From Streptomyces sp. ALI-76-A (GTDB lineage: Bacteria; Actinomycetota; Actinomycetes; Streptomycetales; Streptomycetaceae), in assembly GCF_030287445.1 (NCBI RefSeq), contig NZ_JASVWB010000004.1:1364001-1428000 (forward strand): a stretch of 64,000 nt of DNA, read 5' to 3'. The notes under the pieces are model-generated. The model ran no database searches, was not told where the DNA came from, and was given only the letters and a program-made list of their open reading frames with translations. Of the stretch, positions 51,403-60,284 are shown piece after piece (position 1 is the first letter of the stretch; each line of letters starts with the position of its first letter). Made by a program: the position numbers and the translations under genes.

Positions 51403-51475
51403 CGATGGACGACGTCCGGTGCTCCGTGGCGGTGCTCACCGCACGGATTCGGGAGACGCACACCGCCCGGACGAC
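51403..51475 (+). pseudogene. scrap of the 46609 gene
   Basis: GCGATGGACGACGTCCG and the following 50 bases match the region encoding AMDDVRRSVVLAARVRDAHA of the gene at 46609, with changes. It lies directly after the four-gene operon, which is thus bracketed by two copies of that gene. Confidence 0.5.
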
Positions 51476-51504
51476 TACACGTCTCCACACCTGGGGCCGT
51501 CAAC

Positions 51505-52100
51505 TCACTGAGATGTACAGCTGGTCGTCCTCGTCAGATGTCCGGTGACATCTAGGGAGGCCCACATGGCGGCGACGTGTCGCCCGCAGTCCTGGATGGC
51601 CCGGTCCGCGGCCGCGAAGTCGGCCAGGGGCGGCAGGGCGGGCGTCGTATCCAGGACCTCCCGGATTGGCGTCCATACGGGGCCAAGAAGTCGCTGGACT
51701 GCAGGGTGGTCCTCGTAGCCGGTCAGCAGCGGCGCGTTCCCTCCAGCCTCCTCCACAGCGTCGGCGTGCGCGATCAGCTTGAGCACCTCGCCCGTGCCGA
51801 AAATCAAGCGTCCGCACATCTCGTCCAGGCCGATCCGGTGCGTCCGGTATGAATGAACAATGAACGAGGTCGGCCCATCCGGGGTCCACGTCATCGAGAA
51901 GGCTGGCGAAGGCATCGCGGTAGCCCTCGCCCAAAAGGTCGGCAAGGGTGAACGGCCGGGCCTCGCCGCCCCCGCCCGCGGTCACAGTGGCGAACTGGCC
52001 CATGAGCGCGTTGGAGAACAGATCGCACCGGAACTCATCGGCGGCCTCGTACGCCCAGATCGCCGCCACCTCTTCCGGCGTCTTGTCACGGGCACCCAGC
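51505..52100 (-). pseudogene. hypothetical protein, truncated and frameshifted
   Basis: Leftward: [60 protein letters not shown]; near 51865 the frame shifts to HRIGLDEMCGRLIFGTGEVL, KLIAHADAVEEAGGNAPLLT and AADRAIQDCGRHVAAMWASL. The 5' part is cut where it joins the dehydrogenase fragment. No family recognised. Confidence 0.5.
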
Positions 52101-52571
52101 CACCTGCGGGGCGACCGCCGGGTCGACCTTGGTGCACTGCCCGGCGGCGACCAGGGTCTTCTCGGCGAAGGCACCGATACCGAGGGCCGGAGACAGCTCC
52201 CGGCCGCTGCCCGCGAGGGTCATCCTCTGCTCGGCGTTGCGGGTGTCGAAGCAGAACCACGGGCGCCCCCGCAGACAGGCGCGGCACTGCCCGCACACGG
52301 CACGCCAGTTGAGGATCACGAAGTCCCCGGGCGCCACATCGGTGACGCCCTCGCCGACCGACTCCACGACGCCCGCCGCCTCATGGCCGAGCAGGAAGGG
52401 GAACTCGTCGCTGATCCCGCCCTGTTTGTAGTGCAGGTCGGTATGACACACCCCGCACGCCTGGATGCGTACGACCGCCTCCCCAGGCCCTGGGTCGGGC
52501 ACGACGATCGTCTCCATCCGCACCGGCTCGCCCTTGCCCGGTGCGATCACGCCGCGTACTTCCTGCGCCAT
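52086..52571 (-). pseudogene. S-(hydroxymethyl)mycothiol dehydrogenase-like, N-terminal half
   Basis: From ATG 52571, four bases after the stop of the preceding gene: [40 protein letters not shown] (catalytic zinc Cys), [20 protein letters not shown] (GHE), [20 protein letters not shown] (structural zinc), [20 protein letters not shown]. This is the class III/mycothiol-dependent formaldehyde dehydrogenase pattern, normally about 360 aa. Only 161 codons remain; the Rossmann domain is gone at about 52095. It ends the catabolic operon. Confidence 0.75.
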
Positions 52572-52575
52572 GGGG

Positions 52576-53469
52576 TCAGTCGCCCTTCTTCGATTCCGAG
52601 TAGTCGTGGAAGCCGCGCCCGGACTTTCGTCCGAGCAGGCCGGCCTCCACCATGCGCAGCAGCAGCGGAGGCGCGGCGTGCAGCGGTTCCTTGAAGTCGG
52701 CGTACATCGCGTCGGCGATCGCCCCGAGGGTGTCCAGGCCGATCAGGTCGGCCAGGCTCAGCGGGCCCAGGAGGTGGGCGCAGCCGAGGACCATGCCGGT
52801 GTCGATGTCCTTCGCGGAGGCGAAGCCGGACTCCAGCATGCGGATCGCGGAGAGCAGGTACGGCACCAGGAGGGCGTTCACCACGAACCCGGCCCGGTCC
52901 TGGGAGCGGATCACCTGCTTGCCGAGCACGTCGGTGACGAACTCCGCCGCGCGCTGTTGGGTGTGAGTGCTCGTCAGCAGGGACGGCACGATCTCCACCA
53001 GGCCGAGTACCGGGACCGGGTGGAAGAAGTGCACCCCGATCACCTGGTGCGGGCGTGTGGTGGCCATGCCGAGTTTCATGATGGGGAGGGACGAGGTGTT
53101 CGACGCGAGCAGCGCGTCCTCGCGGGTGACGACCCGGTCGAGTTCGGCGAACAGTTCGACCTTGGTCTTCTCATCCTCTGTCGCCGCCTCCACCAGCAGG
53201 TCCCGGTCGGCCAACTCGGTGAGGTCGGGGGTGACCCGGACCCGGGCGAGTGCGGCGTCGTGTTCCTCGCCGGTGAGCTTGCCGCGCCGTACGCCCCGGT
53301 CGAGCGAGGCGGTGATCCGGACCCGTCCGGCATCGGCCGCGCCCGGACTCACCTCGTGGACCACCACGTCCAGCCCGGCCCGGGCGCACACTTCGGCGAT
53401 GCCCGCGCCCATCAGACCGCAGCCGATGACACCGACCCGACGGATGTCGGCGCCCGGCGCACCGCTCAC
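52576..53469 (-). CDS. 3-hydroxyacyl-CoA (3-hydroxybutyryl-CoA) dehydrogenase
   Basis: A 297-aa protein from GTG 53469, overlapping the acyl-CoA dehydrogenase stop (GTGA). NAD site [60 protein letters not shown], the catalytic His in [20 protein letters not shown] (HFFNP-type), and C-terminal [20 protein letters not shown]. It oxidises a (3S)-hydroxyacyl-CoA with NAD. With the acyl-CoA dehydrogenase and CoA ligase it forms a beta-oxidation-like branch. Confidence 0.9.
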   Translation of the reverse strand: MSGAPGADIRRVGVIGCGLMGAGIAEVCARAGLDVVVHEVSPGAADAGRVRITASLDRGVRRGKLTGEEHDAALARVRVTPDLTELADRDLLVEAATEDEKTKVELFAELDRVVTREDALLASNTSSLPIMKLGMATTRPHQVIGVHFFHPVPVLGLVEIVPSLLTSTHTQQRAAEFVTDVLGKQVIRSQDRAGFVVNALLVPYLLSAIRMLESGFASAKDIDTGMVLGCAHLLGPLSLADLIGLDTLGAIADAMYADFKEPLHAAPPLLLRMVEAGLLGRKSGRGFHDYSESKKGD

Positions 53470-54656
53470 CGGAAGGCCGCCTGCCCCGTCAGCGCCTGGC
53501 CGATCATGAGGGTGTGCATCTCGACGGTGCCCTCGTAGGTGAGGATCGACTCCAGGTTGTTGGCGTGCCGGATGACCGGGTACTCCAGTGAGATGCCGTT
53601 GGCGCCCAGGACGGTGCGGGCGGTGCGGCAGATATCCAGTGCGGCACGGGTGTTGTTGAGCTTGCCGTAGCTGACCTGTTCGGGGCGCAGGCCCCGGTCG
53701 TCCTTGGTGCGGCCCAGGTGGAAGGCCAGGAGCGTGCCCTTGGCCAACTCCAGCGCCATGTCGGTCAGTTTGGCCTGGGTCAGCTGGAAGGAGCTGATCG
53801 GGCGGCCGAACTGGACCCGGTCGCCCGCGTAGGCCAGCGCCGCCCGGAACGACGACCGTGCGGCACCCATCGCGCCCCACGCGATCCCGTACCGCGCCTC
53901 GTTGAGGCAGGACAGCGGCCCGCGCAGTCCGCGTACCTCAGGCAGCACGGCGGATCCGGGCAGTCGTATCGAGTCGAGCACGAGCTCGCTGGTCACCGAG
54001 GCCCTCAGTGACATCTTGTGCTTGATGGCGGGTGCCGAGAAACCGGGGGTGTCGGTGGGGACGACGAAGCCGCGTACGCCGTCCTCGGTGCGGGCCCAGA
54101 CGACGGCCACGTCGGCGACCGAGCCGTTGGTGATCCACATCTTGCGCCCGTCGAGGAGCCAGTCGTCACCGTCTCGGCGGGCGGTGGTGCGCATGCTGCC
54201 GGGATCGGAGCCGGAGTCGGGCTCGGTGAGGCCGAAGCAGCCGATGGCGGTGCCCGCCGCGAGGCGCGGCAGCCACTCCTCCTTCTGCTCCTCGGAGCCG
54301 AAGGCATGGATCGCGTACATGGCCAGCGAGCCCTGGACCGACACCAGGGAACGCAGCCCGGAGTCGGTCGCCTCCAGTTCCAGACAGGCCAGGCCGTAGT
54401 CGACGGCGCTCATCCCCGCGCAGCCGTAGCCCTCCAAGTGCATGCCCAGCAGGCCGAGTTCGCCGAGTTCCTTGGTGAGGCCGCGGATGTCCTCGATCTC
54501 GCCCTGTTCGAACCACTCGGCGATGTACGGTTCGACGCGCCGGTCGCAGAAGGTGCGCACGGCGTCGCGTACGGCGTGCTCGTCCGGCGTCAGCAGGCTG
54601 TCGAGTTCCAGCAGGTCGAGGGGGTCGGCCGGGCGCGGGGAGTGTGGGGTGTGCAT
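53466..54656 (-). CDS. acyl-CoA dehydrogenase, glutaryl-CoA dehydrogenase-like
   Basis: A 396-aa FAD enzyme: TPDEHAVRDAVRTFCDRRVE, CFGLTEPDSGSDPGSMRTTA (FAD/substrate), LDGRKMWITNGSVADVAVVW, CLNEARYGIAWGAMGAARSS, VQFGRPISSFQLTQAKLTDM and the catalytic Glu in LESILTYEGTVEMHTLMIGQ. The NEARYGIAWG block and the YEGT position of Glu fit glutaryl-CoA dehydrogenases. It would oxidise a short or dicarboxylic acyl-CoA, perhaps a ring-cleavage product. Overlaps the next gene by 4 bases. Confidence 0.9.
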   Translation of the reverse strand: MHTPHSPRPADPLDLLELDSLLTPDEHAVRDAVRTFCDRRVEPYIAEWFEQGEIEDIRGLTKELGELGLLGMHLEGYGCAGMSAVDYGLACLELEATDSGLRSLVSVQGSLAMYAIHAFGSEEQKEEWLPRLAAGTAIGCFGLTEPDSGSDPGSMRTTARRDGDDWLLDGRKMWITNGSVADVAVVWARTEDGVRGFVVPTDTPGFSAPAIKHKMSLRASVTSELVLDSIRLPGSAVLPEVRGLRGPLSCLNEARYGIAWGAMGAARSSFRAALAYAGDRVQFGRPISSFQLTQAKLTDMALELAKGTLLAFHLGRTKDDRGLRPEQVSYGKLNNTRAALDICRTARTVLGANGISLEYPVIRHANNLESILTYEGTVEMHTLMIGQALTGQAAFR

Positions 54657-54755
54657 CAGGTCTCCAGGGATCGGGAGGGGGAGAGGAGGAGGCCGCCGGT
54701 CAGGGGAGGACCGACGGCCTCCGGTCAGAAGGCGGCCGTCAGGTCGTCACGTCGC

Positions 54756-55874
54756 TCACGCGGTGGCGGTCGGGCTGATGATGAAGTTGCTGAAGCCGCC
54801 GTTGCGTCGGGCGAATCCGCCGATGGCGTCGTTGACCTGCTCCAGTGGGAACACCTGGTGTTCCAGCGGGCCGAGATCCAGCAGGCCCCCCTCGACCATG
54901 TCGGCCATGGCCTGCCCCTCGCCGGAGGTGAACCACGCCGAGCCGATCAGCCGCAGCTGCTGGTCCATCATCCGGTGGATGTCGATGGGCAGGTCACCGG
55001 CGACGGCGCCGATGTTCACCGCGATGCCGCCGCGCGCCATGGCGCGCATGCCGGCCCGGAAGGTCTCGTGCGGGGCGCCGGGGCCGAGCGCGTCGATGTA
55101 GATGTCGACGCCGTAGCCGTCGGTCTGCTCGTGGATCCACTCGTCGACCGGGCCGTCGTCGAGGGAGTGCAGGTGCAGCCGGCCGTTCGCCAGCTTGCCG
55201 GCCTGGTCGAGCAGGTCCTTGTCGCGGCCGGTGCCGTATACGTGGGTCAGGCCCAGGGCGGGTGCGAGGAGCGCGGCGCCGATGCCCAGGGTGCCGCTGA
55301 TGCCGTTGATCAGAATCGTCTTGCCCGGGCCTGCCCCGGCCTTGCGGAGAGCGGAGTACATGGTGCCGAGGTAGCCGAAGCGGGCGGCGGCGTTGAACGA
55401 CAGTGCGTCCGGCAGCTTCACCAGACTGTAGGCGGGCGCCACCATGTACTCGGCGAGGCCGCCCTGGTAGCGGTCGAGCAGGTCGAGCGCGGTCGGTGAG
55501 AAGCCGAAATATCCGGCGAAGGCGTAGCTGGCGCAGTTGATCGAGTCGTCGTTGCGACAGGACCGGCACGACCCGCAGGAACGGCCCGGGTTGACGTACA
55601 CCCGGTCGCCCGGCTTGAACGCCTGGACACCCTCACCCACGGCCTCGACCACGCCCGCCGGGTCCAGTCCGAAGATCGCCGGCAGGGTCGGCAGCGGGCT
55701 GTGCGGGAACCAGGTCGTCCACATGTTCAGGATGTTGGCCAGGTTCGGAACGATGTTGACGGCGTGGACGGCCACGCGGACGTCACCGGGGCCGGGCTCG
55801 GGAACGGGGAGTTCCTCGATCCTCATCGGCTCGCCGACGGCGTGCATCCGCGCGGCTCGCATGGTCGCACTCAT
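54756..55874 (-). CDS. zinc-dependent alcohol dehydrogenase
   Basis: A 372-aa MDR enzyme from ATG 55874: MRAARMHAVGEPMRIEELPV, FGLDPAGVVEAVGEGVQAFK, structural zinc cysteines CGSCRSCRNDDSINC, GGLAEYMVAPAYSLVKLPDA, ILINGISGTLGIGAALLAPA, YIDALGPGAPHETFRAGMRA. The usual GHE zinc motif reads GLDPAG, so the catalytic zinc ligand set is altered. Likely oxidises an alcohol or reduces a ring ketone in the pathway. Confidence 0.85.
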   Translation of the reverse strand: MSATMRAARMHAVGEPMRIEELPVPEPGPGDVRVAVHAVNIVPNLANILNMWTTWFPHSPLPTLPAIFGLDPAGVVEAVGEGVQAFKPGDRVYVNPGRSCGSCRSCRNDDSINCASYAFAGYFGFSPTALDLLDRYQGGLAEYMVAPAYSLVKLPDALSFNAAARFGYLGTMYSALRKAGAGPGKTILINGISGTLGIGAALLAPALGLTHVYGTGRDKDLLDQAGKLANGRLHLHSLDDGPVDEWIHEQTDGYGVDIYIDALGPGAPHETFRAGMRAMARGGIAVNIGAVAGDLPIDIHRMMDQQLRLIGSAWFTSGEGQAMADMVEGGLLDLGPLEHQVFPLEQVNDAIGGFARRNGGFSNFIISPTATA

Positions 55875-55947
55875 GGCGTCTCCTCGGGTATGACTGGGGG
55901 AGACAGCGCCCACTTGGGCGCGGTCCCTGGGAGTTGTGGAGGACGGG

Positions 55948-57399
55948 TCAGTTGTCCAGCAGCGTCGTCAGCCGCGCGCGCTGCAGCTTTCCGGTGGCCC
56001 CGCGGGGCAGTGCGGGGACGACGCACAGGCGCCGGGGCCACTTGTGCCGGGCGAGCCGGCCGTCGAGGTGACCGCGGACGTCGTCCAGGGTCGGCGTACC
56101 GGAGTCGGTGACGAGGAAGGCGGTCACGACCTCACCCCAGACCGGGTCCGGCGCCCCGGACACGGCTACCTCGACGACACCGGGGAAGTCGGCGAGGGCG
56201 TTCTCGACCTCGGCGGGATCGACGTTCTCCCCGCCGGTGATGATGGTGTCCTTGAGCCGGCCGACGACCGAGAGGCGGCCCTCCGCGTCGAACCGTCCGC
56301 GGTCCCCGGTGTGGAACCAGCCCTCCCGATCGGCCACGGGCACCGTTCCGGCGGCGGTCCAGTACGCGTCCGCCACCGACGGCCCCCGCACCCAGATCTC
56401 ACCGGAGGAACCGGCCAGGGCGGTCGACCCGGTCGCGTCCACGACCCTCAACTCGACCTGGGGAACCGACGATCCGGTGGAGTTCGCCGTCTCGTCGGGC
56501 GCGGAGTACGTCACGCCGGCGCTGGTCTCCGTCAGGCCGTAGGAGTTGATCACACCGATCCCGCGCGCTCGGAACTGCTCGCGGGTGGCGGTCTGGGCCG
56601 GCGATCCGCCGGACAGGATCCACCGCAGCGTGTCCAGGTCGCCGCTGCCGAAGCGGGGGTGGCGGGCCAGCAGGGCGGACATGGCCGGCACGGCGAAGGC
56701 ACAGGTGACCTTGTGGCCGAGGACCAGGTCGATGAACAGGTCCGGGTCGAAGCGCGGGGCCAGGATCACCGTCCCGCGCCGTGCCCAGGTGTACTGCGGA
56801 AGCCCGCCGAGCACGGCGACGTGGGCCAGCGGCGTGGAGACGAGGGCGGTGTCGTCCTCGCCGACGGGCAGCCGCGACAGGCCGCCCGCCATGCTCCAGT
56901 ACAGGTTGTCGTGGGTCAGCGCGACGCCCTTGGGACGGCCCGAGGTGCCGGACGTGAACGCGATGATCGCGATGTCCGAGCCGGTCGGGGGCTCTCCGGC
57001 GACGGGCGCGGACGGCTCGTCGTCGACGTGCAGGTCGTCCCACGTCAGGCGGATGCCCGTCCCGTCCGGGAATCCCTCGCCGCCCACCACCGCACGCGGC
57101 GCGGTTTCCTCGCAGACGACGGTGAGCTCGCCCTCGGTCACCTGCGGGTGCAGCGGCACGAGCACCGCCCCCATCCGCGTCACCGCGAACAGCGTGATCA
57201 GGGCCTCGGGCCGGGCCGCGCCCTGCATCACCACGCGATCGCCCTTGCGTACCCCGTACTTGTCGAGGCGGGCCGCGGTCCGCCGTACGGCCAGGTCCAG
57301 TTCGGCATAGGTCCAGGTCCGGTCCTCGAAGACGAGGGCGGTCCGGGACCCGGCCTCGACCGCGGTGGTGAGGAGGTGGGCGCCGAAGGTGCTCGTCAT
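55948..57399 (-). CDS. AMP-binding acyl-CoA synthetase/ligase
   Basis: A 483-aa adenylate-forming enzyme from ATG 57399. P-loop IIAFTSGTSGRPKGVALTHD, A5 motif INSYGLTETSAGVTY, A7 WFHTGDRGRFDAEGRLSVVG, hinge GRLKDTIITGGENVDPAEVE, and A10 Lys in LPRGATGKLQRARL. It activates a carboxylic acid as CoA thioester using ATP. Start overlaps the ferredoxin-reductase stop (ATGA), implying coupled translation. Confidence 0.9.
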   Translation of the reverse strand: MTSTFGAHLLTTAVEAGSRTALVFEDRTWTYAELDLAVRRTAARLDKYGVRKGDRVVMQGAARPEALITLFAVTRMGAVLVPLHPQVTEGELTVVCEETAPRAVVGGEGFPDGTGIRLTWDDLHVDDEPSAPVAGEPPTGSDIAIIAFTSGTSGRPKGVALTHDNLYWSMAGGLSRLPVGEDDTALVSTPLAHVAVLGGLPQYTWARRGTVILAPRFDPDLFIDLVLGHKVTCAFAVPAMSALLARHPRFGSGDLDTLRWILSGGSPAQTATREQFRARGIGVINSYGLTETSAGVTYSAPDETANSTGSSVPQVELRVVDATGSTALAGSSGEIWVRGPSVADAYWTAAGTVPVADREGWFHTGDRGRFDAEGRLSVVGRLKDTIITGGENVDPAEVENALADFPGVVEVAVSGAPDPVWGEVVTAFLVTDSGTPTLDDVRGHLDGRLARHKWPRRLCVVPALPRGATGKLQRARLTTLLDN

Positions 57400-58637
57400 G
57401 CCCTCACCTCCGCCGCGCGTCTGGCCCGGGCGAGAGCGCCGAGAGTCGTCCCCGCCAGGTCGCCGGCCAAGACCGGCGTCCGACGCTCCAGCAACCGGCG
57501 GGCCGCCAGATGTTCGGCGGGCCAGTTCAAGGTCTCCACGGCCACCAGCAGACCGTCGCGGAAGGCGTACCCGGCCAGCCGCTCCGGGGAGTCGCCGGGC
57601 ACGAGGCGCACCTCGTCGGCAGGGGAACGCAGCCCGGCGATCTGCAACTTGACGTCGCCCTGGTCGCTCCAGAACCACGGCAGACTCTCGTACGAGGCGG
57701 GCGAGCCGGCGATGCGTCGGCCGACCAGCGTCCCCTGGTCGATGGCGTTCTGCACCGACTCCAGCCGGACCAGCCCCTCCGCGTGCGGATGCGGATGGCG
57801 AGCGCAGTCACCGACGGCGGAGATCCGGGGATCGGTGACCGAGCGCAGCTGCTCGTCCACGACCACGCCGTCCGCCACGGCGAGTCCGGCCTCCCCGGCC
57901 AGGTCGTCCCGGGGGATGGCGCCGATGCCGTAGACGACGAGGTCGGCGGCCAGGACCTCGCGGTCCGTGACGACCCGCTCCACCCGGCCCGGTCCCTCCA
58001 GGGCCCGTACGCCCGTCCCGGTCAGGACCCGGACACCGGCATGCTCGTGCCGTTCCCGCAGAGGGCGCTCCAGCTCCGGTGACACGGCCCGGCTCAGCAA
58101 CCGGTCGGCCAGCTCCAGCACGGTCACCCGTGCGCCGCGTGCCAACGCGACCCGGGCCAGCTCGAGGCCGATGAACCCGCCGCCGACGACGACCACGTCA
58201 CGGGCCGTCGTCAGTGCCCGGCCGATTGTCAGGGCGTCGTCGAGTGAGCGCACGGCGTGGATGCCGTCCAGCTCGGCGCCGGGGACGGGCAGCGGACGGT
58301 TGCGCGCGCCGGTCGCCAGCACGAGATGGGCGTAGGGAACGCGGGCCCCGGTGCGGGAGACGACCGTGGCGGCGGCGGTGTCGAGGGCGACCACGTCGTC
58401 CCCGAGCCGCAGGTCGATGTTCCGCTCGCGGTAGAAGGACTCCGGCACCAGCTCGACGCGGAGACCCTCCGGCTCGGTGTGGGCCTTCTTCGACAACGGC
58501 GGCCGCTGGTAAGGCAGATGGGGCTCGGCGGCGAACACGCTGACCGGACCGTCGTAGCCGGATGCGCGCAGTGTCGACACGACGCTGAACGCGGCCTGCC
58601 CGCCGCCGACGACGACCACGCCCGCCGCGCTCGTCAT
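57396..58637 (-). CDS. ferredoxin reductase (P450 redox partner)
   Basis: A 413-aa FAD/NAD reductase: VVVVGGGQAAFSVVSTLRAS, YQRPPLSKKAHTEPEGLRVE, LVLATGARNRPLPVPGAELD, the second Rossmann motif VVVVGGGFIGLELARVALAR, ISAVGDCARHPHPHAEGLVR and W-F-W-S-D in SLPWFWSDQGDVKLQIAGLR. This is the rubredoxin/ferredoxin reductase type that feeds electrons from NADH to a 2Fe-2S ferredoxin for a P450. It overlaps the ferredoxin gene by 4 bases. Confidence 0.9.
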   Translation of the reverse strand: MTSAAGVVVVGGGQAAFSVVSTLRASGYDGPVSVFAAEPHLPYQRPPLSKKAHTEPEGLRVELVPESFYRERNIDLRLGDDVVALDTAAATVVSRTGARVPYAHLVLATGARNRPLPVPGAELDGIHAVRSLDDALTIGRALTTARDVVVVGGGFIGLELARVALARGARVTVLELADRLLSRAVSPELERPLRERHEHAGVRVLTGTGVRALEGPGRVERVVTDREVLAADLVVYGIGAIPRDDLAGEAGLAVADGVVVDEQLRSVTDPRISAVGDCARHPHPHAEGLVRLESVQNAIDQGTLVGRRIAGSPASYESLPWFWSDQGDVKLQIAGLRSPADEVRLVPGDSPERLAGYAFRDGLLVAVETLNWPAEHLAARRLLERRTPVLAGDLAGTTLGALARARRAAEVRA

Positions 58638-58957
58638 ACCTGCTCCTCGGGTACGTGGACGACCAGGCCGTCGAGGGCGTCGGAGAGGTGGATCTGGCAG
58701 CTGAGCCGACTGGTGGGCCGCCGTTCGGCGGCGGTGAAGTCCAGCATCTCGTCCTCGACGTCGTTCGGCGGGCCTACCAGCTCGGCCTGTGCCGAGTCGA
58801 CGTAGACGTGGCAGGTGGCGCAGGAGGCGTTGCCGCCGCACTCGGCGACGATGCCCGCGACGCCGCCTGAGACGGCCGCCTGCATGAGCACGGTCCCCGA
58901 CACGGCAATGACTTTGCGTTCGGTCCCGTCGGGCAGCTGGAAGATGACGGTGGGCAT
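58634..58957 (-). CDS. [2Fe-2S] ferredoxin
   Basis: A 107-aa adrenodoxin/putidaredoxin-type ferredoxin: QLPDGTERKVIAVSGTVLMQ, AVSGGVAGIVAECGGNASCA with cluster Cys (ECGGNASCATCHVYVD: C-x5-C-x2-C), EDEMLDFTAAERRPTSRLSC with the fourth Cys in SCQIHLSDALDGLVVHVPE. It carries electrons from the adjacent reductase to the P450. Confidence 0.92.
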   Translation of the reverse strand: MPTVIFQLPDGTERKVIAVSGTVLMQAAVSGGVAGIVAECGGNASCATCHVYVDSAQAELVGPPNDVEDEMLDFTAAERRPTSRLSCQIHLSDALDGLVVHVPEEQV

Positions 58958-59057
58958 GAAGTCCTCCCGATGGGGACGGCTCAGGCGGCTCTACCTTCTT
59001 GATCGGTCGATCGAGCCATTCGTGCAGTTGGGTCGCCCAGGGTGCTGGGTGTGACTG

Positions 59058-60284
59058 TCATGCGGTTGCTTGCCAGGTGACGTCGAGCGAGGTGAGCCCG
59101 CGGAAGACCCAGCCGTCCAGGCTGCCCGCGGCGGAGCCGCTGTCGGATGCTGTCGCGCCGTCGTCGAGGCGGAGTCCCTTCAGACGGCTGAAGACGAGGG
59201 GCCAGGCGATGGCGCTGACCTCGTGGCGCGCGACCCATGCGCCCATGCAGAAGTGCGGTCCGCCGCCGAAGGCGAGGTGGGGGCGGTGCGGGCGGTCGAG
59301 GTCGAACTCGTCGGCCCGTTCGAAGACCGACTCGTCGCGGTTGCCCGAGGCGATGACGAGGGCGACGCGGCTGCCCGCGGGCAGGGTGACGCCGGCTATC
59401 TCGTAGTCCTGCGTGAGCTGGCGGGGATACATGCCGATCGGCGAGATCCAGCGGGCGGTCTCCTCGAAGACCCGCTTCCAGGCCGATGGGTCCTTGAGTG
59501 CCCGGTCCAGAGCGTCGGGCCGTTGAAGCAGCGCCCAGGCGCCCACGCCGAACACGTCGCGCGGCTCGTTGACGCCTCCGCCGATGATGACCTTGACGTT
59601 GTTCTGGATCTCGGCGAGTTCCACCGGGTCAGCCGCGTGGACCATGGAGGAGATCACCGAGCCGTCGGGCTCGCGGCGTGTGACCTCCGCCATTTCGGCC
59701 ACCGCTTCCTCGATGGCCCGGGTCGCGCGCTCGGCGCGGAGCCAGATGTCGGGGTCGTCGGCGTAGTTGCTGTTGCCGTCCATCATCGCCCGCGACCAGT
59801 CGGCGATGTCGTCGGCGCTCGCGTTGCGCAGGCCCAGTACCAGTGCCAGGTTGGCGGCGACGAGCGGCTCGGCGAAGTCGCGTATGAGGTCGCCCTCGCC
59901 GCGGCCGGCGATCCGGTCGAGCAGCTTGTGCGCGGTGCGCTCGAAGGCGGCGGCCCACTGGTCGCGGACCTGGCGGGGTCGGGTGGGCGGCTCGGCCGCG
60001 GCCCGCAGACGCCGGTGGTCCGGGTCGTCCTCGCGGAGCATGTTGGGGCCGACCGTGCGCAGCAGCAGCGAGCCCTCCTCGCGGGAGCTGAAGACCTCGG
60101 GCAGCTTCTCGGCGTGGACGATGTCGTCGTACCGGGTGAGCAGGTGCCGTCCCACCGAGGGGACCCAGGCGAGCGGGGCGGTGCGGCGCAGCTCGGCGTA
60201 GGCGGGGTAGGGGTCGCGGCGCAGCTCGGCGAGATCGAGCTCGACGACGGGCGCGCCGGGCGCCGCCGTCGTCAGGGCGCTCAT
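59058..60284 (-). CDS. cytochrome P450, possible aromatic O-demethylase
   Basis: A 408-aa soluble bacterial P450: YAELRRTAPLAWVPSVGRHL, HRRLRAAAEPPTRPRQVRDQ, K-helix ExxR in FEETARWISPIGMYPRQL, heme loop LAFGGGPHFCMGAWVARHEV with Cys ligand. The I-helix reads IIGGGVNEPRD where most P450s have A-G-x-D/E-T-T, so the usual proton-relay Thr is lacking. GG-x-NEP-R is what I recall from CYP255-type guaiacol O-demethylases. Together with the formaldehyde dehydrogenase fragment in the operon this suggests O-demethylation; inference. The start overlaps the cupin stop (ATGA). Confidence 0.88.
   Translation of the reverse strand: MSALTTAAPGAPVVELDLAELRRDPYPAYAELRRTAPLAWVPSVGRHLLTRYDDIVHAEKLPEVFSSREEGSLLLRTVGPNMLREDDPDHRRLRAAAEPPTRPRQVRDQWAAAFERTAHKLLDRIAGRGEGDLIRDFAEPLVAANLALVLGLRNASADDIADWSRAMMDGNSNYADDPDIWLRAERATRAIEEAVAEMAEVTRREPDGSVISSMVHAADPVELAEIQNNVKVIIGGGVNEPRDVFGVGAWALLQRPDALDRALKDPSAWKRVFEETARWISPIGMYPRQLTQDYEIAGVTLPAGSRVALVIASGNRDESVFERADEFDLDRPHRPHLAFGGGPHFCMGAWVARHEVSAIAWPLVFSRLKGLRLDDGATASDSGSAAGSLDGWVFRGLTSLDVTWQATA

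Noticed and set aside
54018..57933. Long plus-strand frames (493 and 665 codons) in the catabolic cluster
   Set aside because: They are antisense to intact acyl-CoA dehydrogenase, alcohol dehydrogenase and ligase genes.
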